Source: M3007 sp964589365 (GTDB lineage Bacteria > Bacteroidota > Bacteroidia > Chitinophagales > Saprospiraceae). Taken from it: 8,027 nt of DNA. This document shows, one piece after another, positions 1 through 5,807 of the stretch. The translations under genes and the position numbers were made by a program. The stretch is taken from contig CAZPTQ010000207.1 of the NCBI GenBank assembly GCA_964589365.1, positions 1 to 8,027 of the forward strand, in the 5' to 3' direction. The notes beneath the pieces were generated by a model. That model was not told where the DNA came from, searched no databases, and saw only the letters and a program-made list of their open reading frames with translations. How positions within the stretch are numbered: position 1 is the first letter of the stretch; each line of letters starts with the position of its first letter.

Positions 1-86
1 ACTTGGCCTTTTTCGGCGTTCAAGCCATCGGGCTGGCGGGGGTGCTGCTCATGGCGTACTTGCAGGCATTGCCCAAAAGGGAGTAA
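1..86 (+). CDS. C-terminal end of a membrane protein (partial)
   Basis: An open frame enters from the left edge, with its first complete codon at position 3, and ends at TAA 84-86. The visible 27 residues start LAFFGVQAIGLAG and end LQALPKRE. They form one hydrophobic, Gly/Ala/Leu-rich stretch followed by a short basic tail, which is how the last transmembrane helix of a polytopic inner-membrane protein looks, for example a transporter. The family cannot be named from so little. The frame, the hydrophobic pattern and the clean stop before an A/T-rich intergenic region support a real gene end. No terminator hairpin is visible after the stop. Confidence 0.6.
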   Translation, partial: LAFFGVQAIGLAGVLLMAYLQALPKRE

Positions 87-104
87 GGAGGATAAAATAA
101 ATTT

Positions 105-132
105 TTTGTTTTAAAAAATGATGTTATTTTTG
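105..132 (+). promoter_or_regulatory. Bacteroidota-type promoter of the RhuM gene
   Basis: TATTTTTG at 125-132 is an exact match to the Bacteroidota -7 consensus TAnnTTTG. A TTTG at 105-108 can serve as the -33 element, with a 16-bp spacer that is slightly short. Transcription would begin around 136-140, leaving an A-rich leader of about 26-30 nt before the ATG at 166. The stretch 109-132 closely matches the promoter at 4299-4322. Inferred from sequence only. Confidence 0.6.
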
Positions 133-165
133 ACACCGTTCCTTATCCAATTTTAAAACAAAGGC

Positions 166-1188
166 ATGCCCGACCAAGTACCGCAATTCAACGACATCAT
201 ACTCTATTCTGCCCCCACGGGCAAGATCAAAATTGAGGTCTTTTTCAATGCTGAAACCTTCTGGCTCAGCCAACGGAAAATGGCGGAATTGTTTGGTGTA
301 GAAGTGCCGACCATCAATTACCACTTGAAGGAAATATTCAAGTCAGGCGAGTTGGAGGAGTCGGCAACTATTAGAAATTTTCGAATAGTTCAGACCGAAG
401 GTAACCGCGAAGTAAGTCGTGAAGTAGAGTTTTATAATCTCGATGCAATTATTGCAGTCGGTTATCGGGTGAACAGCTATCAAGCTACCCAATTCCGCAT
501 TTGGGCGACTCAAACGCTCAAAGAATTCATCATCAAAGGCTTTGTCCTCAACGATGAGATGTTGAAAAACGGCAAGCCCTTTGGCAAGGATTATTTTGAT
601 GAATTGCTCGAGCGCATCCGTGAGATCAGGGCAAGCGAACGCCGGGCGTATCAGAAATTAGCCGATATTTTTGAGCAATGCAGTGCCGACTACTCCCCAC
701 AAGCGGAGGAGACTAAGTTGTTCTACTCGATGGTACAAAACAAACTGCACTATGCGATTACAGGTCATACTGCCGCAGAATTAGTCCATTCGAGGGCCGA
801 TCGACATAAGGCAAACATGGGGTTGAGCACTCGGAAAAATGCCCCCTCAGGGAAAATCATGAAAAGCGATGTGCGGGTTGCCAAAAATTATCTGACAGAA
901 AATGAAATAGGTGATTTGAATCTTTTGGTGAGCGCTTATCTTGACCTGGCAGCGTTTCAGGCACGACGGCAAATGACAATGACGATGAAAGATTGGATAT
1001 TACGCACCAACAAATTTTTGGATTCCAATAGCCTGGAGGTATTGGACAATGCCGGGAAGATATCGCACGGTTCTGCAGCCCAAAAAGCAGAGACAGAGTA
1101 CGATGTTTTTCGGGTAGAGCAAGACAAAAAGTACTTTTCAGATTTTGACAAACAACTCGAAAAAATAAAGAAAACCAGAAAACCATAG
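166..1188 (+). CDS. RhuM-family protein (virulence RhuM / COG3943 type)
   Basis: A 340-residue protein with the full-length layout of the RhuM family. The N-terminal part (about 10-125) carries the typical sequence around residues 33-56 (WLSQRKMAELFGV, then PTINYHLKEIF), a helix-turn-helix-like segment. Next come NLDAIIAVGYRV (91-102) and FRIWATQTLKEFIIKGFVLN (110-129). The C-terminal half has the family's AGKIS...A..KAETEYDVFR pattern near 296-316 and a basic tail. RhuM proteins were named from a Salmonella pathogenicity island. Their biochemical role is not established, and relatives often sit beside type I restriction-modification genes. No such partner is seen here, so this copy is an orphan with its own promoter. 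The ATG at 166 is the only sensible start. A/T content looks higher than in gabD, which would fit horizontal transfer. Confidence 0.9.
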   Translation: MPDQVPQFNDIILYSAPTGKIKIEVFFNAETFWLSQRKMAELFGVEVPTINYHLKEIFKSGELEESATIRNFRIVQTEGNREVSREVEFYNLDAIIAVGYRVNSYQATQFRIWATQTLKEFIIKGFVLNDEMLKNGKPFGKDYFDELLERIREIRASERRAYQKLADIFEQCSADYSPQAEETKLFYSMVQNKLHYAITGHTAAELVHSRADRHKANMGLSTRKNAPSGKIMKSDVRVAKNYLTENEIGDLNLLVSAYLDLAAFQARRQMTMTMKDWILRTNKFLDSNSLEVLDNAGKISHGSAAQKAETEYDVFRVEQDKKYFSDFDKQLEKIKKTRKP

Positions 1189-1190
1189 CC

Positions 1191-1237
1191 GCGTCGAGAT
1201 GTCACCCTCTCCTTCGTCGCGGATGACACCTCGACGC
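1191..1237 (-). terminator. Hairpin between convergent genes, likely gabD terminator or palindromic repeat
   Basis: Arms at 1191-1206 (GCGTCGAGATGTCACC) and 1222-1237 (GATGACACCTCGACGC) pair over 16 positions with a 15-nt loop. Read as plus-strand RNA there are two A-C mismatches. Read as minus-strand RNA both become G-U wobbles, so the stem is continuous only in the gabD transcript. It starts four bases after the gabD stop and two after the RhuM stop. There is no tight U-run after either arm; the minus strand only becomes T-rich about 10 nt later. It may therefore be an interspersed palindromic repeat that also serves as a transcript end. Confidence 0.55.
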
Positions 1238-1241
1238 TACC

Positions 1242-2693
1242 TTATATCCCCGCCAAACAAATATACTTGGTCTCCAAAAAATCCTCCAGCCCGTATTTCG
1301 AGCCTTCGCGGCCAATACCACTTTCTTTTACCCCACCAAAAGGCGCAACGGTGGTAGCCACCATGCCCGTATTGACGCCGACCATCCCGTATTCGAGGGC
1401 TTCGGCCACGCGGAACACCCGCCCGATGTCGCGCCCATAGAAGTAAGCGGCTAGGCCGTAGGGCGTATCATTTGCCATTTCAATCACTTCTTTTTCTTCG
1501 AAAAAACGGATGATGGGCGCCACCGGGCCAAATATTTCCTCGTGCATGATGTCCATTTTGGTGCTCACGTCGGCAAGTACGGTAGCCTCATAAAAAGTGC
1601 CTTGCAAAGCATGGCCGCCCGTCACCACCCGCGCGCCTTTTTGGGTGGCATTGCTTACCAACCGCTGTACTTTTTCGAGGGCTTCAGCATTGATGAGTGG
1701 ACCGATGTTCACGCCTTGTTCTGTTCCGGGGCCGACTTTTTGCTTCAATACAGCGGCGGTGAATTTTTCAAGAAACGTCTCGTACACACCGTCTTGCACA
1801 AAAATCCGGTTGGCGCATACGCAGGTCTGACCTGCGTTGCGGTATTTGGCCACGATGGCCCCTTCTACGGCAGCATCCACATCCGCGTCGTCGAACACGA
1901 TGAAGGGCGCGTTGCCGCCGAGTTCGAGCGAGATTTTTTTCACCGTGTCGGCACTTTGGCGCATGAGGAGTTTACCCACTTCGGTGCTGCCGGTGAAGGA
2001 AACTTTGCGCACTATCGGGCTGTCGGTCAGGACTTTACCGATGGTAGGCGCGTCCATGCCCGTCACTATGTTCAGCACCCCGGCAGGGAATCCCGCCCTA
2101 GCGGCGAGTTCGGCCAGCGCTAGTGCCGAAAGCGGCGTTTCTTCCGAAGGTTTGAGCACCACTGTGCAACCCGCTGCCAGCGCCGGTGCGACTTTCCGGG
2201 TAATCATCGCATTCGGGAAATTCCAAGGTGTGATAGCGGCTACCACGCCCACGGGTTGTTTTATCACCAGCAAACGCATGCCGGGCAGGTGCGGCGGAAT
2301 AATGTCTCCATACGCCCGTTTGCCTTCCTCGGCAAACCACTCGATGAAGGTAGCGCCATAGCGGATTTCGCCCTTTGCTTCTGGAACTGGTTTGCCCTGT
2401 TCGAGGGTCAAAAGCAGCCCCAGGTCGTCGGCGTTTTCCAAAATCAGGTCGTGCCACTTGCGCAAAATTGCAGCGCGGGCGGTGGCGGTTTTGGCGCGCC
2501 ATTCGGGCAAGGCGGCCTCGGCGGCTAAAATGGCTCGTTTGGTTTCGGATACGCCACAATCTGCTACGCGGGCAATTTCGGCTCCCGTAGCAGGGTTGGT
2601 GACAGGAAAGGTTTTGCCGGAATCAGCAGAAGTCCATTCGCCATTGATGAAGGCTTGGCGGCGAAGGAGGTCAGGATTTGATAGTGTGGTCAA
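1242..2693 (-). CDS. gabD: NAD(P)-dependent succinate-semialdehyde dehydrogenase
   Basis: A 483-residue aldehyde dehydrogenase, close in length and sequence to E. coli GabD. The family oxidises succinate semialdehyde to succinate in the cytoplasm, the last step of GABA breakdown. Visible landmarks: oxyanion Asn158 in TPWNFP (155-160), cofactor-binding Lys181 in KPSEETP, GSTEVG (235-240), general base Glu257 in LELGGNAPF, and nucleophile Cys291 in GQTCVCANR. The CVC pair (Cys291/Cys293) is typical of SSADH and is the redox-switch pair of the human enzyme. EEIFGP and PFGGVKESGIGREG follow near the C-terminus. The only workable start is TTG at 2693-2691: upstream there is an in-frame TGA and no in-frame ATG, and the conserved LLRRQAFINGEW begins at residue 9. 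This start gives the normal N-terminal length but lies inside a 17-bp tandem repeat. No gabT or GABA transporter is nearby. Another short semialdehyde substrate is possible. Confidence 0.93.
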   Translation of the reverse strand: MTTLSNPDLLRRQAFINGEWTSADSGKTFPVTNPATGAEIARVADCGVSETKRAILAAEAALPEWRAKTATARAAILRKWHDLILENADDLGLLLTLEQGKPVPEAKGEIRYGATFIEWFAEEGKRAYGDIIPPHLPGMRLLVIKQPVGVVAAITPWNFPNAMITRKVAPALAAGCTVVLKPSEETPLSALALAELAARAGFPAGVLNIVTGMDAPTIGKVLTDSPIVRKVSFTGSTEVGKLLMRQSADTVKKISLELGGNAPFIVFDDADVDAAVEGAIVAKYRNAGQTCVCANRIFVQDGVYETFLEKFTAAVLKQKVGPGTEQGVNIGPLINAEALEKVQRLVSNATQKGARVVTGGHALQGTFYEATVLADVSTKMDIMHEEIFGPVAPIIRFFEEKEVIEMANDTPYGLAAYFYGRDIGRVFRVAEALEYGMVGVNTGMVATTVAPFGGVKESGIGREGSKYGLEDFLETKYICLAGI

Positions 2694-2730
2694 TGTGATA
2701 GTGTGGTGAATGTGATAATGTGGTCAAGAT
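2680..2730. repeat. Three tandem 17-bp units at the gabD start
   Basis: Units GATAGTGTGGTCAATGT (2680-2696), GATAGTGTGGTGAATGT (2697-2713) and GATAATGTGGTCAAGAT (2714-2730) lie head to tail. The first two differ at one position and the third at three to four positions. The array fills most of the 52-bp gap between Uma2 and gabD and supplies the first codons of gabD. No promoter box is seen in it. Confidence 0.85.
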
Positions 2731-2745
2731 GAGTCACCCCGAATT

Positions 2746-3393
2746 TTACCTCCGTTTCATTTCTTTGAGAGGCAATTCAAAACCGGGCATCACTTCTTCG
2801 CCAAAAAGGGAGTTGCCGTCGAAGCCTTGAATAGTTTCTACGGCTTGGCCTTGGCGGTAGATATGGGTTGTTTCTTCGTAAGGGTCAATGAGCCAAGCGA
2901 GCCGAACCCCATTTGCCATCCAGATATCGGTCATGTTTTCTTGCAGTTTTTTCAGGCGGTCGGATGAGGTGCGCACTTCCGCGATGAAGTCCGGGACGGT
3001 TTTGACAAACAATTCTTCATCGTCGGTTGAGGAGCTGGTCTCGTTGGAAACCCAAGTTGCATCGGGCGATTTGGTGGCGCCACTAGGTAGGTCGAAACCC
3101 GTGGAAGGGCTGAATAATTCGCCTAATTGGTGTTGATAATTCCACATAAAGAGAAGTCCGTGCAAGCTTGACTCTCTTCGACCAGAACCTTTTTTTACAG
3201 GAGACAGAATCAGTATTTTTCCATCGTTGTCGCGCTCCATGAGCAGGTCCGGAAACCGCTCGGCCAGCGAGACAAACGCTTCCTTGCTGAACGGCTGCTG
3301 AAATTCCAATGCCCCGAACAGGCGCACCAAGGTTTCGAGTGGCGGCATTGCTTCGATTTGTGCTGGACTGAACGTAACTGTGGGCTGCACCAT
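2746..3393 (-). CDS. Uma2-family protein (putative PD-(D/E)XK nuclease fold)
   Basis: A 215-residue protein with the Uma2 (DUF820, COG4636) signature. SPDATWV at 109-115 gives the conserved Asp111. PDFIAEVRTSSDRLKKL at 134-150 gives Glu139 and the EV.(S/T).SD core. MTDIWMANGVRLAWLIDP at 154-171 is the typical helix-strand ending. The fold is related to restriction-type nucleases, and these proteins are annotated as putative endonucleases; activity and biological role are largely unproven. The position usually read as Lys or Gln after Glu139 is not obvious here (E-V-R), so catalysis is uncertain. The N-terminal extension (1-60) is longer and more divergent than the core. The ATG at 3391-3393 is preceded by a good promoter box. 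gabD follows 52 bp downstream on the same strand and may be read through. Confidence 0.85.
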   Translation of the reverse strand: MVQPTVTFSPAQIEAMPPLETLVRLFGALEFQQPFSKEAFVSLAERFPDLLMERDNDGKILILSPVKKGSGRRESSLHGLLFMWNYQHQLGELFSPSTGFDLPSGATKSPDATWVSNETSSSTDDEELFVKTVPDFIAEVRTSSDRLKKLQENMTDIWMANGVRLAWLIDPYEETTHIYRQGQAVETIQGFDGNSLFGEEVMPGFELPLKEMKRR

Positions 3394-3411
3394 GCGTTGT
3401 TAATTTGTAAG

Positions 3412-3437
3412 CAAAGATAGTTTTAATTCACTTCAAA
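3412..3437 (-). promoter_or_regulatory. Bacteroidota-type promoter of the Uma2 gene
   Basis: On the minus strand TATCTTTG (3419-3412) matches TAnnTTTG exactly, 18 bases before the Uma2 ATG. A TTTG at 3437-3434 lies upstream with a 14-bp spacer, shorter than usual, so the -33 assignment is weak. The expected start near 3405-3408 would leave a leader of only about 12-15 nt. Because no other promoter box is seen before gabD, this may drive both genes. Confidence 0.5.
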
Positions 3438-3455
3438 CCAGCGCACTTGCAGGGG

Positions 3456-4205
3456 CTATGAGTCAAATCCCGGACGCAGAAACTTTTGCCAATCCGGGAA
3501 AAGCCGCTCCATTTCTTTCCGAAAGCGGCTGAGCGCCAGCAACAAGTCCAGGATTTCGTCTGTTTTTTCGGGCCAGGTTTTGCGGAGCATTTCCCAAGCG
3601 CCGAGGCTTCGCTCTATACAAAGCATGCAGGCTTTTGCACTGCCGTTCGCGTCGCTTTGGTAGGGAGGATCGCCCCAAATCTCGGTATTGTGCATATCCT
3701 CTATGCCCGAAACTGCGCGGCGGGCTTTCACACCAATAAAAGCTGCGTACTGGTGGATGATTTCGATGGCCTCTTGCATGTGTTCCAGTTGTTCTATGTC
3801 AATAGGCAGCTCCATTTCAGCCAACTGCTGGGTTTCGGCCTCTCTCGCTGCCAAAAAATCATGGTTAGATTTAAAAAACGAATCGGTCAGTTTGAAATAG
3901 GCCAACCCTCTTTCAAAGATTTCTGCTTCCAGTTTTTCCATGTCAGGGTCTGGAATTGGATCAGGCTCGGCCAGGACTTCAGCGGGGTCAATCCCGGCTT
4001 CGAGGAGCATTTCATCGAGCATCCGCAGGGATTCTTTGAAATGGTCGCTTACGGTATTCCACATTTCTTCGTCGGTCATGGGGGTGTCGCGTTTCCATCG
4101 TTCGAGTTCTTCGACGCCCACGGCGCAACGTTCGACAAAAGCACAGCGCTCGCACCAGCGGTCGCAGTAGTTGTGGATGGAGGGGATGAGGTTGGATTTG
4201 CTCAT
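3456..4205 (-). CDS. Conserved-looking protein of unknown function with N-terminal Cys cluster
   Basis: A 249-residue acidic, Glu/Met/Leu-rich soluble protein that I cannot assign to a characterised family. Near the N-terminus (10-27) lies IHNYCDRWCERCAFVERC, a CX3CX2CX5C arrangement (Cys14, 18, 21, 27) that could hold zinc or an Fe-S cluster. A second pair, CMLC (Cys193/Cys196), lies in the C-terminal part. Between them are a Pro-Asp-rich linker (PDPIPDPD, 82-89) and a largely helical region (about 90-165). There is no signal peptide or membrane segment. The ATG at 4205 is directly followed by the Cys motif, which supports that start. The antisense frame is also open, but its Phe/His-rich product is the usual mirror of an acidic protein. 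Uma2 follows 62 bp downstream on the same strand. No promoter box is clear upstream. Metal binding is inference. Confidence 0.75.
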   Translation of the reverse strand: MSKSNLIPSIHNYCDRWCERCAFVERCAVGVEELERWKRDTPMTDEEMWNTVSDHFKESLRMLDEMLLEAGIDPAEVLAEPDPIPDPDMEKLEAEIFERGLAYFKLTDSFFKSNHDFLAAREAETQQLAEMELPIDIEQLEHMQEAIEIIHQYAAFIGVKARRAVSGIEDMHNTEIWGDPPYQSDANGSAKACMLCIERSLGAWEMLRKTWPEKTDEILDLLLALSRFRKEMERLFPDWQKFLRPGFDS

Positions 4206-4221
4206 AGGATGGGTTGGGGTT

Positions 4222-4294
4222 TATTTGACGGTTATTTGACAGATAACTAATTTTTTGTCACAAGTATTTGATAATCAATTACAATCTTATTTGA
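4222..4294. promoter_or_regulatory. Four TATTTGA heptamers in the divergent intergenic region
   Basis: TATTTGA occurs at 4222-4228, 4233-4239, 4265-4271 and 4288-4294, all on the plus strand and all between the divergent starts at 4205 and 4330. The first two form an 11-bp direct repeat, TTATTTGACGG then TTATTTGACAG. Start-to-start spacings are 11, 32 and 23 bp, close to whole helical turns. The last copy overlaps the candidate -33 TTTG of the downstream promoter. They could be operator sites for the adjacent regulator, but the region is A/T-rich and chance cannot be excluded. Confidence 0.35.
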
Positions 4295-4322
4295 TGCTTT
4301 TTAAAAAATGTTATTACTTTTG
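4290..4322 (+). promoter_or_regulatory. Bacteroidota-type promoter of the AlbA_2/HATPase regulator
   Basis: TACTTTTG at 4315-4322 matches TAnnTTTG exactly, and TTTG at 4290-4293 is a -33 candidate with a 21-bp spacer, within the normal range. The box ends only seven bases before the ATG at 4330, so transcription should begin at or within a few bases of the start codon. The block 4299-4310 is identical to 109-120 in front of RhuM and sits at the same distance from the -7 box. Confidence 0.65.
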
Positions 4323-4329
4323 TCTTGTC

Positions 4330-5784
4330 ATGAATGAAATAGAACTTAATTCGTTGCTAGTTCGGTTGATTGCGCTGCCCAAAGAAAATGAGTATGTCGA
4401 ATTTAAGGAGAACAATTTTAAGTCGGACGAAATTGGCAAGTGGATTTCAGCACTTTCAAACAGCGCGTGCCTCCATGGGCAGCCTTTTGGCTATTTGGTT
4501 TTGGGGGTAAATGACAAAACACACCAAATCGCAGGCACTTCATTCCAGCCTTCGATGGAGAAAGTGGGCAACAATGAGTTAGAAAACTGGCTGTCACAGA
4601 TGCTCTCCCCTCGCATTGACTTCCGTATTTATGAGTTTGAAAGTCTCGGTAAAAAAATAGCCCTATTCCACATACCAGCAGTTGGTGGTGGCCAACCCGT
4701 TCGTTTCCAAAATACGGCTTTCATAAGGATTGGCAGTATCACCAGAGAATTAAAAGATTTTCCCGAAAAGGAGAAAAAGATATGGCAACACGAGTTGGTG
4801 TCAAGTTTCGAGAAACAAATAGCGGCTTCTCGACTTTCAGCCGATGAAGTGATAGCGCTGCTGGACAGTCAAGCAGTTTTTGAGATGCTATTAAAATTGC
4901 CATACCCACGGAATCAGTCCGGAGTATTGGAAAAATTGATTGCCGAAAACTTGGTAAAGCGCAGCAATGGGCATTACGCAATTACCAATTTAGGTGCTCT
5001 TTTGTTTGCAAAAAGGCTTGAAGACTTTTCAGAACTCGAACGAAAAACAGTTCGAGTACTCCAATATGCTCGGAAAAACAAGGTTGAAACCTTGAAAGAA
5101 CAAATAGGAAAAAAAGGCTACGCCATAGGATTTGACGGGCTTTTGCTATACTTGCATGGTTTATTGCCTGCAAATGAAGAAATTGAACGAGCCTTGCGCC
5201 GCGAAGTATCACAATACCCGATGCTTGCTTTGCGCGAGTTGATTGCCAACGCACTCGTCCACCAAGACTTTCGCGAAAGAGGAAGCGGGCCTATGATCGA
5301 AGTTTTTTCCGATCGCATCGAAGTAAGCAACCCCGGAAAGCCAACTATCAATACTGACCGCTTCATTGACGAGTTCCAGTCGCGCAATGAAGCGCTTGCA
5401 TCGGCCATGCGCCGCATTGGGTTTTGCGAAGAAAAGGGGAGCGGAATTGACAAAGTGGTGAGCCTGTCCGAGGTATATCAATTGCCCGCACCTGATTTTC
5501 GATTTACTGAAACCCGAACCACGGCCATACTTTTTGCTCCTAAAAGCCTTGCAAAAATGGATAAAAAAGACAAAGTGCGTGCTTGCTATCAGCACAGTTG
5601 CCTCCGATACGTATCCAATGAACGGATGACAAACCAATCATTGCGAGAGCGCTTCCGCATAGAAGTCAAAAATTCGGCAATTGCATCGCGCATCATTAAA
5701 GATACACTTGACGAAAATCTGATTCGGCTCGAAGACGCAGGATCATCCAAAAAATTTGCCCGATATGTGCCGTTTTGGGCATGA
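4330..5784 (+). CDS. ATP-binding putative transcriptional regulator (AlbA_2 + HATPase + winged helix)
   Basis: A 484-residue protein of the COG2865-type regulator family. An N-terminal AlbA_2 (Schlafen-type) domain covers about 15-140, with EYVEFKEN (21-28), KWISALSNSACLHG (37-50) and FGYLVLGVND (53-62). A central GHKL-type ATPase-like part has LRELIANALVHQDF (301-314; Glu303, Asn307, His311), SNPGKP (333-338) and GSGIDKV (370-376). The C-terminus (about 434-466) resembles a winged helix (NQSLRERF, then ASRIIKDTL). Such proteins are annotated as transcriptional regulators; ligands and targets are mostly unknown. The frame stays open back to 4255, but those upstream starts precede or overlap the promoter, and the AlbA_2 domain needs only the start at 4330. 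A Gfo/Idh/MocA gene begins 23 bp after the stop and could be co-transcribed. A/T content is higher than in gabD. Confidence 0.88.
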   Translation: MNEIELNSLLVRLIALPKENEYVEFKENNFKSDEIGKWISALSNSACLHGQPFGYLVLGVNDKTHQIAGTSFQPSMEKVGNNELENWLSQMLSPRIDFRIYEFESLGKKIALFHIPAVGGGQPVRFQNTAFIRIGSITRELKDFPEKEKKIWQHELVSSFEKQIAASRLSADEVIALLDSQAVFEMLLKLPYPRNQSGVLEKLIAENLVKRSNGHYAITNLGALLFAKRLEDFSELERKTVRVLQYARKNKVETLKEQIGKKGYAIGFDGLLLYLHGLLPANEEIERALRREVSQYPMLALRELIANALVHQDFRERGSGPMIEVFSDRIEVSNPGKPTINTDRFIDEFQSRNEALASAMRRIGFCEEKGSGIDKVVSLSEVYQLPAPDFRFTETRTTAILFAPKSLAKMDKKDKVRACYQHSCLRYVSNERMTNQSLRERFRIEVKNSAIASRIIKDTLDENLIRLEDAGSSKKFARYVPFWA

Positions 5785-5807
5785 TATTCAATTATAAGAA
5801 CATTGTC

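Noticed and set aside
85..91. AAGGAGG, a perfect Shine-Dalgarno-like heptamer just after the first stop codon
   Set aside because: No start codon lies at a suitable distance (a TTG at 106 gives a two-codon frame), and this phylum rarely uses such sites.
1542..2361. Long plus-strand open frames inside gabD (193 and 174 codons)
   Set aside because: They lie wholly within a gene with intact catalytic motifs. Such frames are common opposite GC-rich coding sequence.
166..4205. RhuM, Uma2 and the Cys-rich gene as one defence system
   Set aside because: Orientation differs, a metabolic gene lies between them, and no modification, toxin or effector partner is visible.
3486..4250. 254-codon open frame on the plus strand opposite the Cys-rich gene
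   Set aside because: The product is Phe/His-rich with no recognisable motif, as expected for the mirror of a Glu/Lys-rich gene. The minus-strand product has the structured Cys motif right after its ATG.
5781..5807. ATGA overlap of the regulator stop with an alternative start of the oxidoreductase
   Set aside because: It is possible, but the nine added residues are unlike the family's N-terminus, and ATG 5808 gives the normal start just before the Rossmann motif. It is kept as an alternative only.
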